The notes: generated from the letters alone by a model not told the origin. Counted from the first letter of the stretch, positions 24,355 through 32,696 are shown. The stretch is DNA of 32,890 nt from Alistipes sp. (GCA_017481925.1 JAFUOK010000005.1:1-32890); one strand, 5' to 3'. Translations and numbers: made by a program.

Positions 24355-25347
24355 ATGCAAACCAAGATCACTATCAGAAATGAAGCCCACACCTGTTACA
24401 TCGACATCGAGGGCACGATAGGGGTACCCGAGCAGCATCAGTTTGAGAACGCCTCGACACGCATTGCCACCTTCGACAGGTTCCGCGAGGAGGTGGCCCG
24501 CATAGCCGAGATCGCCGCCACGAAGGTGGTGGTGAACATCCGCTCGACGGGAGGCGACGTGAACGATGCACTGCTCATCTACGACGCCCTGATGAGCCTC
24601 GATGCCCACATCACCACACGCTGCTACGGCTACACCGCCTCGGCAGCCACGATCATCGCACAGGCCGCCAACGACGGCTGCCGTGAGATTTCGAGCAACG
24701 CTATGTACCTGATTCACAAATCGACCTGCTCGATCGAGGGTAACGCCTCATCGCTCGATGCGCGTGCCGACCTGCTGCGTAAGACCGACGAGCGACTGGC
24801 TTCGCTCTACGCCCTGCACTCGGGTCGCGATGCACAATACTTCGCCGACCTGATGGCCGAGAACGATGGCGAGGGTCGCTGGCTCACAGCCGAGCAGACC
24901 GTGGAGGCAGGCCTTGCCGACCGCATCACCGACAGCCTTATCACGGGTGTGCTTGTACCCGAGGCGGAGGATACCCTGCCGCAGGATACGGCAATGCCCG
25001 AGGTGGTAAACTCGGCCGCCAGCGAGATCATCCGCTACCTGCTGGGGCGTCTGGCCTGCCGCATCGAGGAGTGGCTGGAGCACCTGCACGAGAAGCACAT
25101 AGCCAAACGTGAGGCAAAGCGAGCCGAGAAGCAGGCCCAGCACGACGAGGAGTCGTTGCAGGAGGAGTCCCTGCCACAGGCTGTGGCACAGACACCCTCG
25201 CACTCGACAATCCTCTTTGAGGAGGGACAGCGCCGTTACACCTCGTCGCAGGTCAAGCCGGCGGAGGACCCCTCGATGAATCAGCCGCTACTCCGAGGCA
25301 ACGACGAAGCCTACGCCGACGATGCAAAAGCATTCGGCAGATATTAA
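24355..25347 (+). CDS. ClpP-fold prohead maturation protease with possible scaffold tail
   Basis: A 330-residue protein whose first 200 residues follow the ClpP/S14-type head protease. The oxyanion-loop region is STGGDV (residues 64-69), the nucleophile region is YGYTASAATIIAQAA with likely Ser96, and LIHKS carries His121. The 25-residue Ser-His spacing is as in ClpP. The C-terminal 130 residues are charged and helical (HEKHIAKREAKRAEKQAQHD), like an internal scaffold released on maturation. It sits 43 bp before the capsid gene, the usual protease-capsid order. It should cleave capsid or scaffold during assembly. Confidence 0.85.
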   Translation: MQTKITIRNEAHTCYIDIEGTIGVPEQHQFENASTRIATFDRFREEVARIAEIAATKVVVNIRSTGGDVNDALLIYDALMSLDAHITTRCYGYTASAATIIAQAANDGCREISSNAMYLIHKSTCSIEGNASSLDARADLLRKTDERLASLYALHSGRDAQYFADLMAENDGEGRWLTAEQTVEAGLADRITDSLITGVLVPEAEDTLPQDTAMPEVVNSAASEIIRYLLGRLACRIEEWLEHLHEKHIAKREAKRAEKQAQHDEESLQEESLPQAVAQTPSHSTILFEEGQRRYTSSQVKPAEDPSMNQPLLRGNDEAYADDAKAFGRY

Positions 25348-25390
25348 TCACTCAAAAAACATTTTTATTCACTAAAACACTCAACTAATT

Positions 25391-26383
25391 ATGTCAAGTA
25401 TCATTGTAAACCCCAAGAACTATTCAGGTCACGAACTCGAGACCATCTTCTTCCGTCCTCTTTTGACCGGTCCTTCGGCCGAGTCGCTCGGAATCCGCAT
25501 CCTCTACAATATGCCTATGCCCACCGTCGTGCAGATCTGGGACCGCAAGGGCAATGTCCTCGCGCCCTACGATGAGGCATCGGGCTGGAGCGGCAGCCAG
25601 AAGACCACCCACTACCAGAAGACCATCCCCATGTCACGCGTGAAGGCCGAGAACGCCTTCTCGGCGAGCGACTACTTCTCAACCATCTTCGAGTTGATTA
25701 CCAACCGCTCGGACGTGAATATGGAGGATCTCTCGGGCACAGAGTTGGAGGCTGCCGAGACCGAATTGTTCCGTCGCGCCATTGCCGAGTCTATCCGCAT
25801 GAACCTCTGGCTGGGCGATAAGGGCGGCACGCTGAACACCGGCTACACAAGCTTCGACGGCCTGCTCAAGCTCATCAACGAGCGTGTGAAGAGCGGCGAG
25901 ATTGCCAACTCATCGAAGGAGTTGGAGACCCTATTGAGCGATATGAGCCTGGGCGAGATCTTCTCCGACATCGTGAACGACGCCAGCCCCCGCCTGAAGG
26001 GTCTCTTCCCCGAGGGTCAGGTAGCATTCTTCGTGTCGCCCCGCATCTACGCCTACTACCAGAACTACCTCGATAGTTCGTACGGCGCCGCATCATACCA
26101 GGATTGCCAAACAGGTCGTCCGCAGTTGATGTACCGTGGCTTCCCCGTCATCGAGGTGAACGTAGATCCCGCCATCGGCGACTCATCGCTCTCGAAGGAC
26201 TTCATCATCTTCACCGACCGTCGTAATATGGTGATGGCCGTGAACACCGCCGATAGCCCCGGCTCGGAGATCCGCATGTGGTACAACCCCGACGAGATGG
26301 AGAACCGTCAGAGAGCCGTATTCGCTATCGGCTGCGAGATCCTGGACGAGGAGTTGGTGACGGCATATATCAACGCCGAGTAA
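25391..26383 (+). CDS. Probable major capsid protein
   Basis: A 330-residue soluble protein. Pattern elements fit HK97-fold capsid subunits: an N-terminal arm, a region with ASDYFSTIFELI, a long alpha/beta middle, then PRLKGLFPEGQVAFFVSPRI, MYRGFPVIEVNV and a closing FIIFTDRRNMVMAVNT plus RAVFAIGCEILDEELVTAYI. The position directly after the protease and before a portal-type gene supports the call. I cannot name a family by sequence alone. The leader before its ATG is A-rich, as expected for a highly translated gene in this phylum. Confidence 0.75.
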   Translation: MSSIIVNPKNYSGHELETIFFRPLLTGPSAESLGIRILYNMPMPTVVQIWDRKGNVLAPYDEASGWSGSQKTTHYQKTIPMSRVKAENAFSASDYFSTIFELITNRSDVNMEDLSGTELEAAETELFRRAIAESIRMNLWLGDKGGTLNTGYTSFDGLLKLINERVKSGEIANSSKELETLLSDMSLGEIFSDIVNDASPRLKGLFPEGQVAFFVSPRIYAYYQNYLDSSYGAASYQDCQTGRPQLMYRGFPVIEVNVDPAIGDSSLSKDFIIFTDRRNMVMAVNTADSPGSEIRMWYNPDEMENRQRAVFAIGCEILDEELVTAYINAE

Positions 26384-26396
26384 AACCCCACGCGCT

Positions 26397-26846
26397 ATGA
26401 CCGAGAAGAGATTTAAACCCGTGGGCGGAGTGGCCCACGCAGAACTATTCGCGGTACACAGCCTTGGCGGAGTGGAGGATATCGTATCGGGGCAGGGCGT
26501 GGCCGTGCCGCTTATGGACGACGGCTCGCACTACGACGAGCAGATCGAGGCCTCGGGTCTTCCGGTGAGCGTAGAACATACGCTCACCCTCTGCTCCGAC
26601 CGTAACCTCTCCGAAGGGTGGCGCGACAAGGAGTTTTTGCGGCACGCAGCCGCCGAAGGCGTTGTGGCACACATCACCCTGCTCACGGGCGAGAGGCTTA
26701 TGGTAGGATGGAGCCCCCACTTCGGCTTCGAGCAGGCACTGCGCCTGCGCTCGCTCACCTTTCACTCAGGCTCGCGACCCGCAGAGCAACCGAAGGTGGT
26801 GCTGACACTTGCGTCACGCGACACCACATCGGCATTGGATCAGTAA
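26397..26846 (+). CDS. Small protein between capsid and portal, unknown
   Basis: A 149-residue soluble protein, 13 bp after the capsid gene and 14 bp before the portal gene. It begins TEKRFKPVGGVAHAELFAV and contains EHTLTLCSDRN, GVVAHITLLTGERLMVGWSP and LRLRSLTFHSGSRP, ending in VVLTLASRDTTSALDQ. The strand-rich pattern could suit a tail-tube-like or capsid-decoration protein, but I recognise no family. The frame is intact and the composition is that of its neighbours. Confidence 0.6.
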   Translation: MTEKRFKPVGGVAHAELFAVHSLGGVEDIVSGQGVAVPLMDDGSHYDEQIEASGLPVSVEHTLTLCSDRNLSEGWRDKEFLRHAAAEGVVAHITLLTGERLMVGWSPHFGFEQALRLRSLTFHSGSRPAEQPKVVLTLASRDTTSALDQ

Positions 26847-26860
26847 AAAAATAAATCATT

Positions 26861-28084
26861 ATGGAAAAGAGAAAAACAAAGAGTATGGTGGCCGTCACAA
26901 ACCGCAAGGCCGACTCGCTCTTCACGCTCTCGTCACGTGCCGTGCAGAGCGAGAAGTTCTGGCGCTGGGGCGACGACAATATGCTCCCCTATGCCCTCTC
27001 GCTCATGTCGCGCCGCTCGACCACCCACCGACGAATAATCAACGACAAGGCCGACTACATAGCCGGCAAGGGTTTTTCGTTCGACGAGCAGGAGCCTCTG
27101 CTCAGCTCCTTTGTCGAGCGAGCCAATGGCGAGGGCGACTCGCTCCGACGTGTGCTCTACCGCCTGGCCTTCGACAAGGCTCTGATGGGCAACGCCTTCC
27201 TCGAAGTGGTGACCGACGAGGCTCACTCGTTCCTCTCGCTCCACCATCAGGATGCCTCGCGTTGTCGCCTTGCGCGTGACAACTCTCACGTGCTGCTGCA
27301 CCACGACTGGAGTGCCTTCCGCAGTGAGGAGGCGCGCTCGCTGCCCCTCTATCCTCTGTTCGAGAAGCAGGAGGATGGCTCGTTGCGCACCATCATCCAC
27401 TACAAGGAGTATGAGCCTATGTTCACCCACTACGGCGTGCCGAAGTACATAGCCGGCATGGGTGTATCGGCCATAGCCTACAAGACCGACTGCTGGAACA
27501 TCTCGCGTCTGGACAACTCATTCCAGCTATCGGGCATTATGATGCTCGACACCGAGATGGAGAGCGAGGCCGAGGCAGAGCGACTGGTGCAGACAGCCGA
27601 GAAGCGTTTTGCAGGCACTCCCGGACAGGTGATGTTTGTCGTAGGTGGCGGCGAGGAGGGTAACTCCTCGCGTTTCATACCCCTCGAGTCGAACAACGAG
27701 GGCGACTGGAGCACGCTGCACGACCAGGCCACAAGCGATATAGTGATTGCCCACTCGTGGTTCCGCTCACTGAGTGGTCTGGACTACTCGGCAGGCTTCA
27801 GCGCCGAGCGCATCCTGCACGAATATGAGGTGGCACTCAACACCGTAATCCTGGCCGAGCAGGAGGAGTTGCTCGCACCCATACGTCGCATTATGCACGA
27901 GGTGGCTGCCATCGACTGCTCGTCGCTCGAGATTGTGAACCGCCCGCCCACACGCTCAAAACCCATCTATATGAAAGTGTGGGAGGCACGCAAGGCCGAC
28001 GGCCTGGAGTACGACGCCGAGGACGAGAGCCAGCAGGCCTACCTGTCGGAGATCACGAAGTACAACGTAACTAAAATCAACTAA
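26861..28084 (+). CDS. Phage portal protein
   Basis: A 407-residue soluble protein. Portal-type features: KFWRWGDDNMLPYALSLMSR near the N-terminus, then RRIINDKADYIAGKGF, LYRLAFDKALMGNAFLEVVT and FSAERILHEYEVALNTVILA in the stem/crown region. The portal forms the dodecameric ring at one capsid vertex through which DNA passes. It is downstream of the capsid gene here, whereas most tailed-phage clusters run portal, protease, capsid. It is followed by the connector gene after 2 bp. Length is in the normal range for HK97-like portals. Confidence 0.82.
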   Translation: MEKRKTKSMVAVTNRKADSLFTLSSRAVQSEKFWRWGDDNMLPYALSLMSRRSTTHRRIINDKADYIAGKGFSFDEQEPLLSSFVERANGEGDSLRRVLYRLAFDKALMGNAFLEVVTDEAHSFLSLHHQDASRCRLARDNSHVLLHHDWSAFRSEEARSLPLYPLFEKQEDGSLRTIIHYKEYEPMFTHYGVPKYIAGMGVSAIAYKTDCWNISRLDNSFQLSGIMMLDTEMESEAEAERLVQTAEKRFAGTPGQVMFVVGGGEEGNSSRFIPLESNNEGDWSTLHDQATSDIVIAHSWFRSLSGLDYSAGFSAERILHEYEVALNTVILAEQEELLAPIRRIMHEVAAIDCSSLEIVNRPPTRSKPIYMKVWEARKADGLEYDAEDESQQAYLSEITKYNVTKIN

Positions 28085-28086
28085 CT

Positions 28087-28566
28087 ATGGCACAAAATAT
28101 TATTACACCCGCCGAGGTCATTGCCATAGCCTTCAGCGATGGCGAGTACGTTGCCACGGAGGTGGTCACCGACACCGACATCACCACAGCCATCGAGCGG
28201 TGGATCATCCCCATCACGGGGCGGGCGCTGCTCGATGCCGTTAGAGAGGGTAAGTACGCAGACCTCAAAGAGGAGTACATCACGCCTGCCGCGGCACTCT
28301 GCACGCGTCTTGTGGTTCAGCCACGTCTGAATGTGCAGACCTCGCAGCTGGGGCTTTCGGTTCCTATCGGCTCCCACCGCCGAGCAGCCGATGCGAAGGC
28401 ACGCAAGGAGCTGAAGCGAGCCCTTGTGTTGCGTGCGCAGACAATGCGCAAGCGACTGTCGGCATACCTGGAGCAGCACGCCGCGGAGATTGAGGAGTAC
28501 CGCTCAGAGGATAACATCCTTAACAGATGTTCGTGCGAGGGAGGCCTGGTGCAAATCATTAAATAG
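28087..28566 (+). CDS. Head-tail connector-like protein
   Basis: A 159-residue soluble, largely helical protein starting AQNIITPAEVIAIAFSDGEY. A helical core with IERWIIPITGRALLDAVREG and ITPAAALCTRLVVQPRLN resembles gp6/DUF6712-type head-tail connectors in Bacteroidota phages. A basic C-terminal helix (KARKELKRALVLRAQTMRKR) follows. It lies directly after the portal gene, the expected place for a connector. The exact family is from memory. Confidence 0.7.
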   Translation: MAQNIITPAEVIAIAFSDGEYVATEVVTDTDITTAIERWIIPITGRALLDAVREGKYADLKEEYITPAAALCTRLVVQPRLNVQTSQLGLSVPIGSHRRAADAKARKELKRALVLRAQTMRKRLSAYLEQHAAEIEEYRSEDNILNRCSCEGGLVQIIK

Positions 28567-28573
28567 AGAGAAT

Positions 28574-28975
28574 ATGAGCCGAGGAATAGAAAACTGCAAC
28601 CCGGGCAACATACGTCGCTCGCGGGTGCGCTACAAAGGCGAATGTCACCCTTCGACAGATCCGCTCTTCAAGCAGTTTGAGACGCTGGCGTGGGGCTATC
28701 GTGCAATGTTCATACTGCTCGACACCTATCGTGTGCGCTATGGGCTGCAGACCCTGCGTGAGATGATCACACGCTATGCCCCACCCACCGAGAACCACAC
28801 GGCACTCTACATTGATGCGGTGTGCGATGCCACGGGCATACGCCCCGACGAGCGGATAGATACCCGTTCACGTCGGGTGATGGTGCCCATCGTGGCGGCT
28901 ATGTCGCGTGTGGAGAATGGATGCGCGGCACGACGCTCGGAGGTAGAGCAAGGTTTTGACCTGACAGGATTTTAA
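28574..28975 (+). CDS. P5-like peptidoglycan-acting virion protein
   Basis: A 133-residue protein, last gene of the cassette, 7 bp after the connector gene. It opens SRGIENCNPGNIRRSRVRYKG, the NPGNIR start typical of structural protein P5/muramidase-like phage proteins. WGYRAMFILLDTYRVRYG, MITRYAPPTENHTALYIDAV and the C-terminal RRVMVPIVAAMSRVENG follow. Members are thought to help the particle or its DNA pass the cell wall. No signal peptide or membrane segment is present, and no holin is nearby. The stop codon lies inside the hairpin at 28965-28980. The in-frame region before 28574 belongs to the connector gene. Confidence 0.8.
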   Translation: MSRGIENCNPGNIRRSRVRYKGECHPSTDPLFKQFETLAWGYRAMFILLDTYRVRYGLQTLREMITRYAPPTENHTALYIDAVCDATGIRPDERIDTRSRRVMVPIVAAMSRVENGCAARRSEVEQGFDLTGF

Positions 28976-29027
28976 TCCTGAATTTGTTTCGGGTGCGACG
29001 GAAAAATCATCTGTCGCACCTTTTTTT
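28965..29027 (+). terminator. Terminator of the phage-like cassette
   Basis: GGTGCGAC (28992-28999), a 13-nt loop, GTCGCACC (29013-29020), then seven Ts. A smaller perfect hairpin, CAGGAT-TTTA-ATCCTG (28965-28980), lies just before it over the stop codon. The pair closes the transcription unit started at about 20240 and separates it from comEC. Confidence 0.88.
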
Positions 29028-29053
29028 GTCATTTTTTGAGTAATTTTATTGTT

Positions 29054-30589
29054 ATGAAACCCTTCGTCGACAACATCCTGCGTCATCTCAAGCAGGCCCC
29101 TATGCTCTGCGCCCTCTGCCCGCTCATCGTGGGCATTGTCGTAGCGGAGTGGACGGGTATTGGCGTGGGGTATGCTGCCGTGGCGCTACTGCTCTTCATC
29201 CTCCTCACGCTATGGCGTGGTGGCGACGGCTGGCTTATGGGCGCAATCATAGCCGCCGGGGCATTGAGTGTCGCGCTACGTTCGACGCCCGCACTACCCT
29301 CGCAGGGCGAGATGGAGATCGAGGTGGGACGCATCGTGCGCGAGGATGCAGATGTGAGCATAGCCGAGGCCCGCATAGTGGCATATATGGCCGATGGAAA
29401 AGTTCATCGCAGCCGTGCCGATGTGCGTCTGCACGCCTCGGGAGTGGCCATTGAGCAGGGCGATAGGCTGCGGGCCATAGCCTCAATAAGGCGCTACACC
29501 GACGAAAACGACTACACACGTTATATGGCTGCGCAGGGCATTGTGGCACAAGTGTTTATCTCGCACGAAAACATTTTATTGCACAGCCATTCCGAGCCCT
29601 CTCTCATCGCTCGTCTGCAACACTACGCCCTGCAACGCATCCAGGCCCTGCACCTTACGCCCGATGCCGAACGCCTGACACGCACGGCAGGCATAGGCGA
29701 CAGGAGCTCCCTATCGAGCGATATGCGCAGAGCCTACACCCTCAGTGGCGGGGCGCACCTGCTCTCGGTGTCGGGTCTGCACGTGGGTTTTATCTGCATT
29801 GTGCTGAACGTGCTCTTTGCCCTGCTGACGCTGCTGCGTGGCGGGCAGGTTGTGCGGAGTGTGCTGGTCGTAGGGGCGATATGGCTCTATGCCGCTATGG
29901 CAGGCTTCTCGCCATCGGTGGTGCGTGCCGCAACGATGTTTTCTATCGTGCAGATTGCCACAACGTTATACTCCTCCTCGCGAGGACTTAACACACTCGC
30001 CTTCACGGCCTTTGTAATGCTTACGGTGGATGCCCGCACGATCCACGATGCAGGTTTTCTGCTCTCGTTCCTTTCGGTGGCGGCTATCCTTGTGTGGGTG
30101 GCACCCTACGCCCGTGCACGGCGGCGACTGCTACCCTCGCACAGCCTGTGGCGTGATGTGGTGCAACGCATGGCCTTTCGGCTGCTGATGGCTATCGAGG
30201 TAAGCATAGCGGCTACGGCTATGACGCTGCCGCTGGCAAGCTCCCTGTTCGGCACAATAACACTGTGGGGCATCCTCCTGAGCCCGATACTTGTGCCGCT
30301 ATGCGGTGTGCTGGTCGGCGTAACCATACTATGGGTTGTACTGCCCATTGCGCCTCTGCAAACACTCGTAGGGTGGATACTGGAGCATACAGCCACGACG
30401 ATGAACTCACTGTCGGAGTGGGCGGCTCAGAGTGGCTATCTCACGGCGGAGGTGGGTATAAGTCAGGGGTGGTGCTACGCAATATATGGGGTGTTTTTGC
30501 TGCTGACCCTTGTGTTGTGGGCTCTGCCTGCACCCCGCGAGAAGATAGTTTTTGATTTTGCCGTGCGCAATGAGCCACAAGGAGAATAA
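29054..30589 (+). CDS. comEC: ComEC/Rec2 family DNA-uptake channel protein
   Basis: Inner-membrane channel that carries single-stranded DNA into the cytosol in transformation. It is 511 residues from the ATG at 29054 (a TTG at 29036 is possible). The order is N-terminal membrane segments with a DUF4131-type soluble domain (about 25-165), then the Competence domain with ten or so membrane segments and the signature HLLSVSGLHVGF near residue 235. PSVVRAATMFSIVQ and DAGFLLSFLSV follow. The C-terminal metallo-beta-lactamase domain of Bacillus ComEC is absent, as in many Bacteroidota versions. It is read away from the cassette terminator; no clear promoter was found in the 26 bp between them. Confidence 0.92.
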   Translation: MKPFVDNILRHLKQAPMLCALCPLIVGIVVAEWTGIGVGYAAVALLLFILLTLWRGGDGWLMGAIIAAGALSVALRSTPALPSQGEMEIEVGRIVREDADVSIAEARIVAYMADGKVHRSRADVRLHASGVAIEQGDRLRAIASIRRYTDENDYTRYMAAQGIVAQVFISHENILLHSHSEPSLIARLQHYALQRIQALHLTPDAERLTRTAGIGDRSSLSSDMRRAYTLSGGAHLLSVSGLHVGFICIVLNVLFALLTLLRGGQVVRSVLVVGAIWLYAAMAGFSPSVVRAATMFSIVQIATTLYSSSRGLNTLAFTAFVMLTVDARTIHDAGFLLSFLSVAAILVWVAPYARARRRLLPSHSLWRDVVQRMAFRLLMAIEVSIAATAMTLPLASSLFGTITLWGILLSPILVPLCGVLVGVTILWVVLPIAPLQTLVGWILEHTATTMNSLSEWAAQSGYLTAEVGISQGWCYAIYGVFLLLTLVLWALPAPREKIVFDFAVRNEPQGE

Positions 30590-30606
30590 CTTTACGAAAA
30601 AAAGAG

Positions 30607-30614
30607 TATATTTG
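30607..30614 (+). promoter_or_regulatory. -7 box for the DUF486-methyltransferase pair
   Basis: TATATTTG matches TAnnTTTG, 30 bp before the ATG at 30644. The -33 region overlaps the end of comEC and shows no good TTG at the usual distance. Confidence 0.55.
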
Positions 30615-30643
30615 CCGCCCGAAAGAGTTATAATTAAGTCGAA

Positions 30644-31012
30644 ATGAAAGCATTGTACACCATTCTGCTGCTCGTCGTGTCGAATGTCTTTATGACCTTC
30701 GCCTGGTACGGCCATCTGAAGTTGCAGCAGATGAAACTTATCGAGTCGTGGCCCCTGTATCTGGTCATCCTCTTTTCATGGGGCATTGCCCTTGCCGAGT
30801 ATTCGTGTCAGATTCCGGCCAACCGCATCGGTTTTGTCGATAACGGAGGCCCCTTCACGCTGATGCAACTCAAAGTGATGCAGGAGGTTATCACGCTCAT
30901 TATCTTCACCGTCTTCACCACCGTATTCTTCCGTGGCGAGGCACTGCACTGGAACCACTTGGCGGCCTTCGTGTGTCTGATTATGGCCGTATATTTTGTC
31001 TTTATGAAGTAA
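30644..31012 (+). CDS. DUF486 (DMT-like) small membrane protein
   Basis: A 122-residue inner-membrane protein with four hydrophobic segments (about 3-22, 37-55, 83-100, 104-121). Conserved family stretches are NVFMTFAWYGHLK, FSWGIALAEYSCQIPANRIG and FTLMQLKVMQEVITLIIF. DUF486 proteins look like half-size DMT transporters and their substrate is unknown. The stop overlaps the methyltransferase start by one base (TAATG at 31010-31014), indicating translational coupling. Confidence 0.9.
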   Translation: MKALYTILLLVVSNVFMTFAWYGHLKLQQMKLIESWPLYLVILFSWGIALAEYSCQIPANRIGFVDNGGPFTLMQLKVMQEVITLIIFTVFTTVFFRGEALHWNHLAAFVCLIMAVYFVFMK

Positions 31013-32160
31013 TGACGCGCGAGGAACTCTCTACGCTTCTACAGCCCGAGGTACGACAAGCCATCGAGGAAAATATCGAACGTGACCCGTTGCAGGTGGC
31101 GCTCGATCGGGGCATCGTGCACGCCCGCGAGGTGGCCTCGCAGGTGAAGTATCTGCAGCGTGCCCGCACAAAATTGCCACGTCTGTATGAGGCTCGCGCA
31201 ATCATCCCGCAGCGTGCCTTCGAGCAGTCGTCAAGCGAGGAGTGTGCCGCCGCAAAGCGTATGCGGGGCAGCAGGCTGCTCGACCTTACGTGCGGTCTTG
31301 GCATGGATGCGGTGGCTATGGCCGAGCGTTTTGAGCGTGTGGTGGCCGTAGAGCGTGATGAGGTGCTGGCCGACGTGGTGAGGGAGAATCTGCACCGTAT
31401 GGGCGTTGAGAATGTGGAGGTCGTAACAGCCTCGGCCGAGGAGTATGTCTCTTCGTGCGAGGAGCATTTTGACTGGGTCTATGCCGACCCCGACCGCCGC
31501 ACCGCCGAGGGCAAGCGTGTAGTAAGGTTGGAGGATTGCTCGCCCGATATGGTGGCATTGTACCCTGCACTTGGTCGTATCACGGAACGCGTGGCGATAA
31601 AGAACTCGCCGCTGTTCGATGTCGAGGAGGCGTTTCGTCTCTTTGGCGACTGCACGGTGGAGGTGCTCTCGCTGGCGGGCGAGTGCAAGGAGGTGAATAT
31701 ATATGTTGACGGCCGTGGGGCTCGCATCGTGGCCGAGGCTGTGGGTCGAGAGCGTGTAGAGTATGCTCGCGAGGAGGTTGTGGATAGCCCCTGCGAGGGT
31801 GATTTCGAGGCCGAGGAGTACCGCTACCTCATCGTCCCCGACGTGGCGTTGCAGAAGGCACGTCTTGTGCAGCACGCGCTGCGTAGCAAGGCCGATGTGT
31901 GGAGCAATAACTCGTTTGGCTTTGCACGCGAAAAGGTCGAGGGCATATTGGGCCGTGTGGAGGCGATCGAAAGGATAGAAAAATTCGACCCCAAGGCCCT
32001 TAAACGCGAGTTGCGAGGCGTTGGAGTCGATATCCTGGTGCGAGAGTTCCCTATGTCGGTAGATCAGGTGCGCCAGCGCACGGGGATGCGTAGCGGTGCA
32101 CAGCGCAGAATAGCCCTTACGCGAATCAAGGGGCAGGCTTATACGATATTTCTGAAATAG
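31012..32160 (+). CDS. Class I SAM-dependent methyltransferase with THUMP-like C-terminus
   Basis: A 382-residue cytosolic enzyme. The SAM-binding motif I is LLDLTCGLGMDAVAMAERF (about 89-107), followed by VVAVERDE. The motif IV region is DWVYADPDRR (about 154-163), then KNSPLFDVEEAF. The C-terminal 70 residues (FDPKALKRELRGVGVDIL, RQRTGMRSGAQRRIALTRIK) match the THUMP-like domain of this Bacteroidota family. An RNA substrate is likely but unproven. The ATG at 31012, coupled to DUF486, is chosen over an upstream start at 30973 that would lie inside the DUF486 gene. Confidence 0.9.
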   Translation: MTREELSTLLQPEVRQAIEENIERDPLQVALDRGIVHAREVASQVKYLQRARTKLPRLYEARAIIPQRAFEQSSSEECAAAKRMRGSRLLDLTCGLGMDAVAMAERFERVVAVERDEVLADVVRENLHRMGVENVEVVTASAEEYVSSCEEHFDWVYADPDRRTAEGKRVVRLEDCSPDMVALYPALGRITERVAIKNSPLFDVEEAFRLFGDCTVEVLSLAGECKEVNIYVDGRGARIVAEAVGRERVEYAREEVVDSPCEGDFEAEEYRYLIVPDVALQKARLVQHALRSKADVWSNNSFGFAREKVEGILGRVEAIERIEKFDPKALKRELRGVGVDILVREFPMSVDQVRQRTGMRSGAQRRIALTRIKGQAYTIFLK

Positions 32161-32189
32161 GTGTTATAGGTGTAATAGCACCTGCTGAA

Positions 32190-32696
32190 TCAATACAATT
32201 CTATATACTCGTAAGAGTTTCCTACGGCCGTGAGGTAACGCTGGAACATCTCCTGCGAGATGACCACCGTGGCGGTGTTGTCGTTGGGATGAAAACTCAG
32301 CGACTCCTGCTCACGCAGATTGGCATCGAGGAAGAGATGCACATGGTTTTCCTCGTCATTGACCAAGCCGAAGGGCGACACCGAGCCGGGCTTTAGACCC
32401 AGCCACTTCTCCATACGTTGCTCCGAAGCGAAAGATAGTTTTCCCTGATGCAGGCGCTGCTCCAGGTCGTGTATGGCCATCGTCTGCTCGCTGTCGAAGA
32501 CCACCAGGTAGTGGCGGTTGCCCTTATGGTTGCGGAAGAAGAGGTTCTTGCAGTGCTTCGAGCCATCCGCGCGCCAATACTGACGGGCAATCTCGATGGT
32601 CGGCGCCTCGGGATGCTCATAAACCGTATATTCTATGTCGTGCGAGTCAAGAAAATCGAATACCCGCTCACGACGAAAAAAATTTTCTCCACTCAT
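32190..32696 (-). CDS. YbaK/PrdX-type aminoacyl-tRNA deacylase
   Basis: Trans-editing enzyme that frees mischarged tRNA(Pro), 168 residues. Family signatures: KHCKNLFFRNHKGNRHYLVV with the conserved Lys50, GKLSFASEQRMEKWLGL, GSVSPFGLVND, LFLDANL and SFHPNDNTATVVIS. It fits the prolyl-tRNA-synthetase-associated (PrdX/ProXp) branch rather than short YbaK; whether it edits Ala-, Cys- or other tRNA(Pro) cannot be told. It converges on the methyltransferase gene across 29 bp with only a weak hairpin (AGGTG-CACCT at 32168-32183). Its ATG abuts repeat copy B, just as the PPIase ATG abuts copy A. Confidence 0.9.
   Translation of the reverse strand: MSGENFFRRERVFDFLDSHDIEYTVYEHPEAPTIEIARQYWRADGSKHCKNLFFRNHKGNRHYLVVFDSEQTMAIHDLEQRLHQGKLSFASEQRMEKWLGLKPGSVSPFGLVNDEENHVHLFLDANLREQESLSFHPNDNTATVVISQEMFQRYLTAVGNSYEYIELY

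Noticed and set aside
29029-29053. Separate promoter for comEC
   Set aside because: TAATTTTA at 29041 resembles a -7 box, but the nearest TTG is only 12 bp upstream and the last base is not G, so it does not meet the promoter pattern.
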